From Akkermansiaceae bacterium UBA1506 (GTDB lineage: Bacteria; Verrucomicrobiota; Verrucomicrobiia; Verrucomicrobiales; DEV007): a stretch of DNA of 26,023 nt. The DNA lies in NCBI GenBank assembly GCA_002323995.1, contig DCQY01000091.1, forward strand, positions 1 through 26,023. Direction: 5' to 3'. The notes under the pieces are model-generated. The model was not told the origin of the DNA, ran no database searches, and saw only the letters and a list, made by a program, of their open reading frames with translations. Below, in pieces: positions 1 to 7,607 of this stretch. Numbering within the stretch: the first letter of the stretch is position 1; each line of letters begins with the position of its first letter. The position numbers and the translations under genes were made by a program.

Positions 1-912
1 GTTATCATCATTACCGGTAAGACAACGGATGTACTTGTGGATCATATGCTGATAGGCGACACGAATTTTATCTTTGTCGCTGGTCGAATCGTGTTTCCAC
101 ATTTGGTTGGGTGGCCCTTCATTGAGGTGACGAGTGTAGTAGGTGCTTTCAGCTGGGCCTTTGTTGCTCTTCCCTTTGGAGTGAAGCATGTGGAACTTTG
201 TAGACTGGAGAAAACTCAGCTTCAGATGAGAATCACTTTCACGAACGTTTTCATAGAGAGTGGAAGGTTCGGGAATGTCGACCTCAGCAAGCAGTTCGTC
301 ATAACGGTTGGCGTGACCATACTCGTGATGAGGTGCCTTAAATTGAAGTGAAAGTAAGAACGGTTTGTCGCGATCCCGCTCTTTAAGCCATTCCATTGCG
401 ATGTCCGTATAGACGTCTGTGGAATATCCTTCTCGTTTCCACTCACCTTCAGTCCCAGTGAAGCTCGGGTTGAAATACCTTCCCTGGCCTTTCACGGTCA
501 TATGCTTTTCGTAGCCCTTGGGAGTACTTTTGAGATGCCATTTGCCCACTAGCCAGGTCTGGTAGCCGGCTTCTTTTAATTGTTCGGGATATTGGGGGGA
601 ATCATCATTGATGGCGCCGTTGAGTCCGAGAACGCCGTTTTTGTGACTATATTGTCCTGTCAGGATTGAGGCCCGACTTGGCGAGCAGATGGAATTATTG
701 CAGGTAAAATTATGGAAGATCATCCCTTCATCAGCGAGCCGGTCGATGGCTGGGGTTAAGGCGTGGTCCTTGAGAAAGTCGTCGTAGGCTGAGATCGCTT
801 CGAACGCATGGTCGTCCACGAGGACAACGACCATATTGGGCTTCTCCTTACCGGATAGGAAACTGGAAAAAGCGATTAGGCTGAGAAGACACAGGGTAAA
901 TCGGGCTTTCAT
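1..912 (-). CDS. Secreted sulfatase, 3' end cut by window edge
   Basis: N-terminal 304 residues of a type I (formylglycine-dependent) sulfatase, which hydrolyses sulfate esters, probably on algal or host polysaccharides outside the cytoplasm. Starting at the ATG at 912, residues 1-21 form a hydrophobic signal peptide (MKARFTLCLLSLIAFSSFLS). The metal-binding start NMVVVLVDDH follows. The catalytic signature CSPSR begins at Cys76, the residue a sulfatase-maturing enzyme converts to formylglycine. Downstream, GYQTWLVGKWHL is the typical GKWH element. The frame stays open to position 1, so the rest of the alpha/beta domain and the C-terminal subdomain lie outside the window. Substrate and S1 subfamily cannot be told from this part. 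The lemA-like gene ends 63 nt upstream on the same strand. Confidence 0.9.
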   Translation of the reverse strand, partial: MKARFTLCLLSLIAFSSFLSGKEKPNMVVVLVDDHAFEAISAYDDFLKDHALTPAIDRLADEGMIFHNFTCNNSICSPSRASILTGQYSHKNGVLGLNGAINDDSPQYPEQLKEAGYQTWLVGKWHLKSTPKGYEKHMTVKGQGRYFNPSFTGTEGEWKREGYSTDVYTDIAMEWLKERDRDKPFLLSLQFKAPHHEYGHANRYDELLAEVDIPEPSTLYENVRESDSHLKLSFLQSTKFHMLHSKGKSNKGPAESTYYTRHLNEGPPNQMWKHDSTSDKDKIRVAYQHMIHKYIRCLTGNDDN

Positions 913-975
913 GTTAAGAGTCTGGGTGCACATACCTGAAGTTTTAACCGCGGAAGTCTTGTTTCGTTACGAGCG

Positions 976-1533
976 TTACATCTTGATTTCAACCGACTCC
1001 CTTGCACTTGGAGCGGCCTCAAAGAAGTCGTGCTGCTTAAACCCAAAAGCCGCGGCAAACAAATTAGAGGGGAACGTTTCTACCGCGTTATTGATTTCAA
1101 GGACGGCAGCGTTGTAAGCCCGTCTTGCGGCCGAGATCTGCTCCTCAATTTCCGTAAGGTTGCGTTGGAGGTTGAGGAAGTTCTCATTGGATCGGAGATC
1201 AGGATAATTTTCCGAGAGAGCAAAGAGACGTTGAACCCCTGAGCCAATCTGAGTTTCTGTTTGAAGTCGCTGTGATTCAGAGAGTTGCCCGCTTGCGGCT
1301 TGGTTTCTTGCTTCGATGACGGCGGTAAAGGTTTCTTGCTCGTGGGTGGCGTAGGCTTTGACCGTCTCAACGAGGTTAGGGATGAGGTCGTGCCGCTTGC
1401 GGAGGTAGACGTCAATGCTGCTGAACGCGTTTCTAACCATGTTGCGCCTGCTGACGAGGCCGTTGTAGATGCCTGCAACAACGATGACGGCTAAGACAAT
1501 GATGCCGATGATGAAGATGAGAGAGATTTCCAT
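976..1533 (-). CDS. lemA: LemA family membrane protein
   Basis: A 185-residue LemA-family protein, the usual size. Residues 4-25 are a single hydrophobic helix (FIIGIIVLAVIVVAGIYNGL), which leaves a short N-terminal end and a large helical domain. The family hallmark is clear: RRNMVRNAFSSIDVYLRKRHDLIPNLVETVK at about 29-59, interrupted here only for description. Further on are the alanine-rich EARNQA, then EN(F)LNLQRNLTEIEEQISAARR and YNAAVLEINNAVETFPSNL with the conserved FPSNLFA. The biochemical role of LemA proteins is not established; they are envelope helical-bundle proteins often found near membrane proteases. No such partner lies next to it here. It sits between argG and a sulfatase on the same strand, with a 334-nt gap and a terminator separating it from argG. 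Confidence 0.9.
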   Translation of the reverse strand: MEISLIFIIGIIVLAVIVVAGIYNGLVSRRNMVRNAFSSIDVYLRKRHDLIPNLVETVKAYATHEQETFTAVIEARNQAASGQLSESQRLQTETQIGSGVQRLFALSENYPDLRSNENFLNLQRNLTEIEEQISAARRAYNAAVLEINNAVETFPSNLFAAAFGFKQHDFFEAAPSARESVEIKM

Positions 1534-1867
1534 AACAGATGATGTAGAGGATACAGGTATGCGTGCGAAAGCACTATCATAAAGCGAACGGGTAATTCAA
1601 AATGGCGGCATGGTTGGCGGCCGACAAGATGGTGAACATGAAATGAAAGAATGTTCAACGAACCCGCTCATCACTCCAGGAAAAGCGGGCCAAATTTCCA
1701 AGCGATGATCTGGCCGAACCTAGCAGTGATTACTTTTTCCATCGAGGCAAGGTTCGCCATTGGTGAGCCCGACTTATGAACTGAGTCCCATCAAAGAAAA
1801 ACCCGCAGGCCGATCAAGCGGTGCTGCGGGTTTTACTTGGAGTTTTTAGCCGAATCAGGGTTCAGGG
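1534..1867. other. Intergenic region between argG and the lemA-like gene
   Basis: This 334-nt gap lies between two minus-strand genes. It holds the argG terminator at its argG-proximal end. A promoter for the lemA-like gene is expected near 1540-1620, but I could not find a well-spaced -35/-10 pair; only an isolated TATGAT-like hexamer is visible on the minus strand near 1580. I see no convincing small gene, repeat or structured RNA. Confidence 0.5.
1798..1834 (-). terminator. Intrinsic terminator of argG
   Basis: An 11-bp perfect inverted repeat, AAAACCCGCAG (1798-1808) against CTGCGGGTTTT (1824-1834), has a 15-nt loop. Read on the minus strand it is a GC-rich stem ending in GGGTTTTTC, with the T-run directly on the 3' side. 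It starts 34 nt past the argG stop codon, so it should end the argG transcript before the lemA-like gene. Confidence 0.85.
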
Positions 1868-3178
1868 TCAGCCGTCCTCGGAAAGCCGGCGAGAAGCTTC
1901 GCTCTTGAGGCGGAGAGCATTGAGCCGGATGAAGCCAGTTGCATCGTCCTGATTGTAGGCGTGCTCGGCTCCACCCTCCATCGTAGCCACATCCTCATTG
2001 TAAAGACTGAGAGCGGAACGGCGTCCGGCAGTGATAATGTTGCCTTTGTAAAGTTTAAGACGGACTTCACCGGAGACAGACTTCTGAGATTCGGTCACAA
2101 GTGCTTGGATGGCATCCCGCTCAGGTGCAAACCAGAAACCATTATAAACGAGTTGCGCGTATTTCGGAATGAGACTGTCGCGGATGTGCATCACTTCGCG
2201 GTCCATCGTTAAGCTTTCCATCTGGCGATGAGCATCGAGAAGAATGGTGCCCCCTGGAGTCTCATAGATACCGCGGCTCTTCATGCCGACAAACCGGTTT
2301 TCGACCATGTCGATACGACCGATGCCATGTTTACCACCAAGGTGGTTGAGAACGCGCATGACTCCGTATGGACTTAACAGGGTAAACTCACCCTCGCTAC
2401 CTTCTTTGCTTACATCGCCGAGGTCGGTGAGGACTTGGTCGAGACTATCCAGCGCGAGACCGACACACTCACCTTTTTTGAAAAGTAGCTGGAGGTATTC
2501 AGGCTGGTCAGGGGCTTCTTCAGGAGACACGGAAAGGACATACATGTCCCGATCCGCTTCGCCGGAGGCGTCATACCACACGTCCTCAAGGACACCGCTT
2601 TCAAAGCTGATATGAAGTAGGTTCCGGTCCATGGAGTAGGATTTTTTGGCGGAAGCTTGCACCGGGATGTCGTTCGCAGCCGCATACTCAATCATCTCAG
2701 CACGGCCCGGAAACTGATCACGAAAGCGTTGCTGGCGCCAAGGAGCGATCATTTCGATGTCTGGCGCCAAAGAAGCGGTGGAGAGTTCAAAGCGGACCTG
2801 GTCGTTGCCCTTTCCGGTCGCTCCGTGAGCAATCGCGTCGGCACCATATTCGCGGGCGACGCGAACCATTCCCTCGGAGATGCATGGGCGGGCGATCGAA
2901 GTTCCGAGAAGATACTGACCTTCATAGATTGCGCCCGCTTGGATCATTGGGTAGATGAAGTCAGCTGCGAAAGTGTCCTTGAGGTCGTCAATGATGCAGG
3001 TGGACGCGCCCGTCTTAATCGCTTTTTCTTCGAGGCCGTCGAGCTCTTCCTGCTGGCCGACATCGGCGCAATAGGCGATGATTTCGGCTCCGTAGGTTTC
3101 TTTCAGCCACGTAACCAAGACGGAAGTGTCAAGGCCTCCGGAGTATGCTACCACGATCTTGTTGATGTTTTCGCTCAT
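1868..3178 (-). CDS. argG: Argininosuccinate synthase
   Basis: Joins citrulline and aspartate, using ATP, to make argininosuccinate, the penultimate step of arginine synthesis in the cytosol. The P-loop of the N-type ATP pyrophosphatase fold, SGGLDTS, is at residues 13-19 and is followed by the expected ADVGQ. Other family blocks are seen: GATGKGNDQVRFE, the SMDRNLLHIS stretch, and a C-terminal DATGFIRLNALRLK. The product is 436 residues, slightly longer than the common 400-residue form. I chose the ATG at 3178 (MSENINKIVVAYSGG), because the earlier in-frame GTG at 3205 adds only nine residues ahead of the first beta strand. No Shine-Dalgarno sequence is visible. It follows nth on the same strand after 117 nt and ends in a strong terminator. 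No other arginine gene is in view. Confidence 0.97.
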   Translation of the reverse strand: MSENINKIVVAYSGGLDTSVLVTWLKETYGAEIIAYCADVGQQEELDGLEEKAIKTGASTCIIDDLKDTFAADFIYPMIQAGAIYEGQYLLGTSIARPCISEGMVRVAREYGADAIAHGATGKGNDQVRFELSTASLAPDIEMIAPWRQQRFRDQFPGRAEMIEYAAANDIPVQASAKKSYSMDRNLLHISFESGVLEDVWYDASGEADRDMYVLSVSPEEAPDQPEYLQLLFKKGECVGLALDSLDQVLTDLGDVSKEGSEGEFTLLSPYGVMRVLNHLGGKHGIGRIDMVENRFVGMKSRGIYETPGGTILLDAHRQMESLTMDREVMHIRDSLIPKYAQLVYNGFWFAPERDAIQALVTESQKSVSGEVRLKLYKGNIITAGRRSALSLYNEDVATMEGGAEHAYNQDDATGFIRLNALRLKSEASRRLSEDG

Positions 3179-3295
3179 GTAAAATTTGGAAGCATTGAGG
3201 TTCACTTATGCTTCGGCGGCCACTTTAGCTTTGGTGAACACTCTTGCAACGGGATTTGGCAGCACGATTTAGCGATGAACTGATTCCCCGTGGGA

Positions 3296-3946
3296 TCACT
3301 TTCTTGTTTTAACGGCTCGCTTTCGATCAGGGAAGAGTTCCCGGCAAAGCGGGCATGTGGTGCCGTCGCATCCCCGGGCGCTGCAGTATTCGCGGCCGTA
3401 GAAGATGATCTGGAGATGCAGTTTGTTCCAGCTCTCCTTTGGAAAGGCGCGCTTCAAATCTTTCTCGGTTTGCACTACGTTTTTGCCATTGGTCAGTTTC
3501 CAGCGTTGAGCGAGACGATGAATATGAGTGTCGACAGGGAAAGCTGGAACTCCAAAGGCCTGGCTCATGACGACAGAGGCGGTCTTATGCCCGACCCCTG
3601 GCAGAGATTCAAGAGCTTCCATATCATCCGGGACGGCGCCGTTGTATTTCTCGACCAAAATTTTAGAGAGCTCAGAAATAGCGACAGACTTTCGGGGTGA
3701 AAGACCACATGGTTTGATGATGTCCCGGATCGTTCCGACTGGAACCTTTGCCATGGTCTGGGGCGTACTTGCGATGGCAAATAAAGCGGGAGTGATCTTA
3801 TTGACTCGTTCGTCGGTGCACTGAGCTGAGAGAAGGACTGCAATGAGCAGGGTATAGACGTCGGTATGATCAAGAGGGATGGGCGTCTCCGGATAGAGCT
3901 CTTCAAGCCGGGTGGCGACATGTGCAGCGCGTTCCGCTTTGGTCAT
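3296..3946 (-). CDS. nth: Endonuclease III (DNA glycosylase/AP lyase)
   Basis: Base-excision-repair enzyme that removes oxidised pyrimidines and cleaves the abasic site. The 216-residue protein has the helix-hairpin-helix LPGVGHKTASVV (115-126), with the catalytic lysine at 121 and the catalytic aspartate at 139 in FPVDTHIHR. The C-terminal iron-sulfur loop has four cysteines (188, 193, 198, 201), a C-x4-C-x4-C-x2-C pattern rather than the C-x6-C-x2-C-x5-C of the E. coli enzyme. This may be a lineage variant. The lipoprotein gene ends 38 nt upstream on the same strand, so the two may be co-transcribed. No Shine-Dalgarno sequence is seen before the ATG. Confidence 0.95.
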   Translation of the reverse strand: MTKAERAAHVATRLEELYPETPIPLDHTDVYTLLIAVLLSAQCTDERVNKITPALFAIASTPQTMAKVPVGTIRDIIKPCGLSPRKSVAISELSKILVEKYNGAVPDDMEALESLPGVGHKTASVVMSQAFGVPAFPVDTHIHRLAQRWKLTNGKNVVQTEKDLKRAFPKESWNKLHLQIIFYGREYCSARGCDGTTCPLCRELFPDRKRAVKTRK

Positions 3947-3984
3947 AGGAAAGGTAGAGCGGAGGGATGATCTGGAAAAGAAAA

Positions 3985-4761
3985 TCAGGCGCTGCCACCG
4001 CTGGTGCCGGTGCGATAACCGGAGCTGCTTCTCTTCTTGATTTCGCTGAGCATCTTACGCACATGATGGGCGTGTTTGACGTGTTTGCGGCTGTCGAGAA
4101 TGCGGGCACTTTCTTCAAAAGATCCCCACTTGAGTATCCGGATTGGAATGTTGCGAACACCCCAGTGACTGATCTTTGAAAGATTGGGCTTGTAAATGTC
4201 GATGGTCTCAGTGCCGCAGAGTGCGCTGCCGTAGTCATCGATCACATAAGTGTAGGGCAGCCCTTCAATTTTGAACATGGTCCCCATGGGATACTTGGAC
4301 CAGTCGGCAGCAGCGCTGCGGATTTCTGAGCCGTACTTGAGGTCGGTTCCAGCGGCGCTTTTCTTGCCATAAGGAAGGCTGTCTGCCTGGAGGTGAGAGT
4401 AGGCCGTCGTGCGTACCATCATGATCTGATTGGTGGGCATGTGATCCACCGGAGTGGTAGGAACTGAGGAGAGAACAATGGGTGGTTTAGCTCCTGAATG
4501 AGCAGGTTCGCGGTGCTGTGCTTGACGATCTTGAGCAGCCATCTCGATGATCTCCTGTGGTGCCCCTGCGACAACTTCCAATTGCTTTTCGGGGTAGGGA
4601 GAATCGAGCGTCTCTCCTGCGGCTATCTGAGTCGGGTGGATAGCGCTGTTATCATGGGAGAATGAGGAGGCGTGATCGGAAGTCGTTGTGCAGCTTGCCA
4701 GCGGCAAGATGACAGCGGAGCCTAATGCAAGGAGGAAGAAATTGACGTGAAGCAGGTGCAT
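3985..4761 (-). CDS. 3D-domain (double-psi beta-barrel) lipoprotein
   Basis: Probable envelope lipoprotein with a C-terminal 3D domain, the fold shared by MltA, RlpA-like proteins and some peptidoglycan-cutting enzymes. From the ATG at 4761, residues 1-24 form a lipoprotein signal (LLALGSAVILPLASC, lipobox LASC, lipidated Cys24). A low-complexity linker follows to about residue 110. The 3D domain starts at VRTTAY and contains GKKSAAGTDLKYG, the YVIDDYGSALCGTETIDIY block with Asp175, Asp176 and Asp188, and HWGVRNIPIRIL. The tail is basic and ends in a Gly/Ser-rich stretch. An ATG at 4851 would add 30 residues before the signal peptide; I judge it less likely because the n-region would be unusually long. 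The substrate is not known, and cell-wall remodelling is inferred from the domain. It lies upstream of nth, same strand. Confidence 0.82.
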   Translation of the reverse strand: MHLLHVNFFLLALGSAVILPLASCTTTSDHASSFSHDNSAIHPTQIAAGETLDSPYPEKQLEVVAGAPQEIIEMAAQDRQAQHREPAHSGAKPPIVLSSVPTTPVDHMPTNQIMMVRTTAYSHLQADSLPYGKKSAAGTDLKYGSEIRSAAADWSKYPMGTMFKIEGLPYTYVIDDYGSALCGTETIDIYKPNLSKISHWGVRNIPIRILKWGSFEESARILDSRKHVKHAHHVRKMLSEIKKRSSSGYRTGTSGGSA

Positions 4762-4972
4762 GAGCCGAGAAAGTTTCACAGAGTTGGCCGCAGATAAACG
4801 AGGACATTTACCGATAGCACCAAGTATTTTACCATTATTTAGGGAACACATCTAATCTTTTTGGTGATTCTGCTTTAGTTAGCCCATCGGCCGAAAACTG
4901 GCTGCAAAGCTTTGAGACGAGCGGTTGGCGGCTGTTCCGAAGATAAAGTTTGTTCCAAACCGCGTTCCGAAA

Positions 4973-7324
4973 TTATTGCTTTTTTAGCATGTAGGCGGTG
5001 TCCGGGCTCCTAAAAGAGCTGATTTCAAGGAATTCTGGACTTATGCGCAAAGTGACAACTCCGGCACGGTCGAGCGTTATGAGTTGGCCGCCGATTGACT
5101 GAATTTGATCCTTAAGACCTTCGGAAATTCGTTCTGAAGGAGGAAACTTGGAGTGAGTTGAAATGACGATTTTGGGATTTACGGCTGACACGAACGCTTC
5201 CAGACCGGATGGCGACTCGCAATGTTGTCCCCGAATCCAGATGTCGGATTCAATTAGAGCGCCTGATTCGAGCAGTTGCTTCTCAGTTTCGAACCCGGCA
5301 TCAAAGCTGAAGAGGATATTCCAGCCCCTGACGGTAAGCCGGAGTACGAGACAGCGATCATCAGCAAAACGATTAGGTGAGCTGGGATTTGGAGCGATAA
5401 TCTGGCACTTAATTTCAGGCGAGAGGCTGAGGCGGTTACCTGAGGATAAGGCAAATCTTTTGGCACCGAGGGATTCGCTGACCGCTACGATTTCGGGGTA
5501 AATGGCTGCGCGGTTTGGTGAGTCCGCTTCGAAAAGCAGCGGTGGGCCTAATTGATTCAGGACTAGGGGCGCGGCCCCTAGGTGTCCTTGATCTCCATGA
5601 CTGAGGAGAAGACCTTCAAGTCGATTGACTCCGCGGTGGCGAAGGACTGGAAGCATCTGGTAACGGTAGGTTTCCAAACTACCACAATCTATCATCCAGT
5701 GACTTTTAAACTGCTGATCTGTGAGGAGGCAGGCCATATCCCCTCGCTGACCAGTAATATCTAAAGTGAGAATTTCTGACTCTGTATCGGGTTTTGAGCT
5801 ACCGATGTGGAGATGAGCACCTGGGAGTGTTGCGAAGAATTGAGCCAAGGCAGTAAGAATGGAGGCGAGTCCGATGCATAATTGGCTAAGCCAATCACCG
5901 ATCCACGGAAGATGAAGCCCGAAGCAACCGAAGGTAACAACAGCTAGCACGACGAGGAGACTCGCAATCGGCACCATAACTACGTTCGCCACGATGCCTA
6001 CGGGAGCGACGCTTTGAAAATGCCAAGAAAGAGGGAGAACAGAGCCAAGCCAAGCAACCAGCGAAACAGCAAGAGCAGCGGTAGTGGTTTCGACAAAGCG
6101 ATCTTTGAACCGTTGTGCGGGGCTCAGTAGGCCTCTAGGAATTAATGGATCTGATAACCAAGGTTGAGCCAGGAATTTCCGGGTCATGTCACTGAGTGTG
6201 ATAATTGCTAACAAAACAGCAAAAGAAAGTTGGAATCCTGGGAGAAAAAGTTGTTGAGGATTAATGGCCAGCAGTAGAAGAGCAGCGAGCGATAGGCTGT
6301 TCAGTAAACGCGGTTGTTCTTTGGCGGCAAAACTGGCGAGAACAATGGACAGCATGATGGCGGCACGAATGGCCGAGGGGCGCAACCCTGTTAGAATCGC
6401 ATAAAAGAGCAGCAGAGGAATAATCACCAGAACGGCCCATCGTTTAGGCAGTCGAAGCAGCAAAACGAAGAACAACATTGTCCCGGCAATAATCCCGACA
6501 TGGAGACCGGACACTGCGAACAAGTGCATTGTTCCGCTTCGGCGATACCAGTCCTCGAGTTCTTCTGGAGAGTTTTCGCGGGCCCCCAGCGTCATCGCGG
6601 CGATAAGGCGAGCAAAAGGCTTTTCTTCGGGAGAGAGTTCTCGGAGGAGCCTCGTTTCCAAGTTTTGACGAAGCCCTTTTGCGGCCGCGACGAGGTGGGA
6701 GCCCATGAAATCACCGCTGATTTCACAGGTGTCACCACTGCGAATTTCAAGTTGGGCCGGACTGTTGAATTGGCGATAGTAAAAGTTCGCTGGGTTAAAG
6801 CCACCTGGAGCAGAGGCTCCTTCAAGCGGCCTGAGTAAGCCGGTGAAATCGAATTCGCTGCCATATTTGAGCTCATCGGGGGCTGCTTGAATCCGTACGG
6901 GAAGCGATTGATCGATAGAGAGGGTATGACCTGCGACGGTGAGTTTTTTTACCTCAATTACTGCGCGGGCGGAGCGCGAAGAAGTAGGGCGGATATCACG
7001 AACCCAGCCCGATCCCGAGAGTTCGATTGAGTCACCCGAGGCGAGAGACTCTTTCAGCGGGAAGTTTTCAATGTGTCGAATTACTCTCTCCTGAAGTCCG
7101 GCAAAGATTAGGAAAAATACAGCAGTGAGAAGCCATATGCCCCAACTTGGCTGGGACTGCTTTCGAACCCAAAAGGCGAATCCCGCGACGAACAGAGATA
7201 TCGTGATGGGAAGGAACCAAACTCCCTGATCTCCGCTGACAACTCCGCATCCTGCAGCAATGGCAGGAAGGAGCAGGGGACTGCGGCGAACGAAAGAGTC
7301 GAGCGGTAGCGGCGTGAGATTCAC
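4973..7324 (-). CDS. comEC: ComEC/Rec2-type DNA uptake channel protein
   Basis: Inner-membrane channel of natural transformation that carries single-stranded DNA into the cytoplasm. The 783-residue protein has the full three-part layout. There is an N-terminal pair of membrane helices with an OB-like soluble domain (to about 210). The polytopic competence domain (about 220-500) carries the hallmark HLFAVSGLHVGI near 267-278 and GLRPSAIRAAIM. A C-terminal metallo-beta-lactamase-like domain starts around 515. That last domain is degenerate: the metal motif reads HGDQGH (His576, Asp578, His581), so the second Asp of HxDxDH is Gly. The later blocks also depart from the canonical GD and HHGS forms (FDAG, and QHCESPSG). 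Nuclease activity is therefore doubtful while the channel looks intact. It is first in a run of same-strand genes and divergent from tRNA-Gly. Confidence 0.93.
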   Translation of the reverse strand: MNLTPLPLDSFVRRSPLLLPAIAAGCGVVSGDQGVWFLPITISLFVAGFAFWVRKQSQPSWGIWLLTAVFFLIFAGLQERVIRHIENFPLKESLASGDSIELSGSGWVRDIRPTSSRSARAVIEVKKLTVAGHTLSIDQSLPVRIQAAPDELKYGSEFDFTGLLRPLEGASAPGGFNPANFYYRQFNSPAQLEIRSGDTCEISGDFMGSHLVAAAKGLRQNLETRLLRELSPEEKPFARLIAAMTLGARENSPEELEDWYRRSGTMHLFAVSGLHVGIIAGTMLFFVLLLRLPKRWAVLVIIPLLLFYAILTGLRPSAIRAAIMLSIVLASFAAKEQPRLLNSLSLAALLLLAINPQQLFLPGFQLSFAVLLAIITLSDMTRKFLAQPWLSDPLIPRGLLSPAQRFKDRFVETTTAALAVSLVAWLGSVLPLSWHFQSVAPVGIVANVVMVPIASLLVVLAVVTFGCFGLHLPWIGDWLSQLCIGLASILTALAQFFATLPGAHLHIGSSKPDTESEILTLDITGQRGDMACLLTDQQFKSHWMIDCGSLETYRYQMLPVLRHRGVNRLEGLLLSHGDQGHLGAAPLVLNQLGPPLLFEADSPNRAAIYPEIVAVSESLGAKRFALSSGNRLSLSPEIKCQIIAPNPSSPNRFADDRCLVLRLTVRGWNILFSFDAGFETEKQLLESGALIESDIWIRGQHCESPSGLEAFVSAVNPKIVISTHSKFPPSERISEGLKDQIQSIGGQLITLDRAGVVTLRISPEFLEISSFRSPDTAYMLKKQ

Positions 7325-7452
7325 TAGGTAAGCAGGAAGGCTAGGGAATTGTTAAAAATTGAGGTTGGCATTCTCGAACTTGTCGTTAGATTCTCGTCCC
7401 GTCGCGGCCTCTGGCCACGTCAGGGTGGCGTTTGGTGAGTTCTCCAAATTAG

Positions 7453-7481
7453 ATTAATTTTTTGAAATTATAAAAATTAAT
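7453..7481. repeat. AT-rich perfect inverted repeat upstream of tRNA-Gly
   Basis: ATTAATTTTT (7453-7462) and AAAAATTAAT (7472-7481) are perfect 10-bp reverse complements around a 9-nt loop. The arms are pure A/T within a 193-nt divergent region between comEC and tRNA-Gly. A TATAAA hexamer (7469-7474) overlaps the loop and second arm. The element could be an AT-rich promoter or UP-like element for the tRNA, or a protein-binding palindrome. A bidirectional terminator is less likely because the stem lacks G/C pairs. Confidence 0.5.
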
Positions 7482-7517
7482 TGAGGGTTTGAGAAAATTC
7501 GCGGATCGTAAGCGAGC

Positions 7518-7591
7518 GCGGGTATAGCTTAATGGTAAAGCCCTAGCCTTCCAAGCTAGTTATGAGGGTTCGATTCCCTCTACCCGCTCCA
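7518..7591 (+). tRNA. tRNA-Gly (anticodon TCC)
   Basis: A complete cloverleaf can be folded by eye. The acceptor stem is GCGGGTA (7518-7524) with TACCCGC (7581-7587). The D arm is GCTT/AAGC. The anticodon stem CTAGC/GCTAG has loop CTTCCAA and anticodon TCC at 7550-7552. The T arm is GAGGG-TTCGATT-CCCTC. The discriminator is T7588, and the CCA end is encoded (7589-7591). The anticodon reads GGA glycine codons. An exported-protein gene begins 16 nt after the CCA, so both may share one transcript. Confidence 0.96.
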
Positions 7592-7607
7592 TCTCAGCCC
7601 GATTGAT

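Noticed and set aside
3206..3265. 19-residue GTG-started mini-frame upstream of argG (MLPNPVARVFTKAKVAAEA) as a possible leader peptide
   Set aside because: It contains only one arginine codon, no adjacent attenuator hairpin was found and no Shine-Dalgarno site; chance is more likely.
2657..3283. 208-codon open frame on the plus strand opposite argG
   Set aside because: It lies antisense to the well-conserved argG coding sequence, has no recognisable domain and no own gene-like context; it is a by-product of argG codon usage.
7518..7591. tRNA-Gly as an integration site for a mobile element
   Set aside because: No integrase, no duplicated tRNA 3' end and no compositional break are seen downstream.
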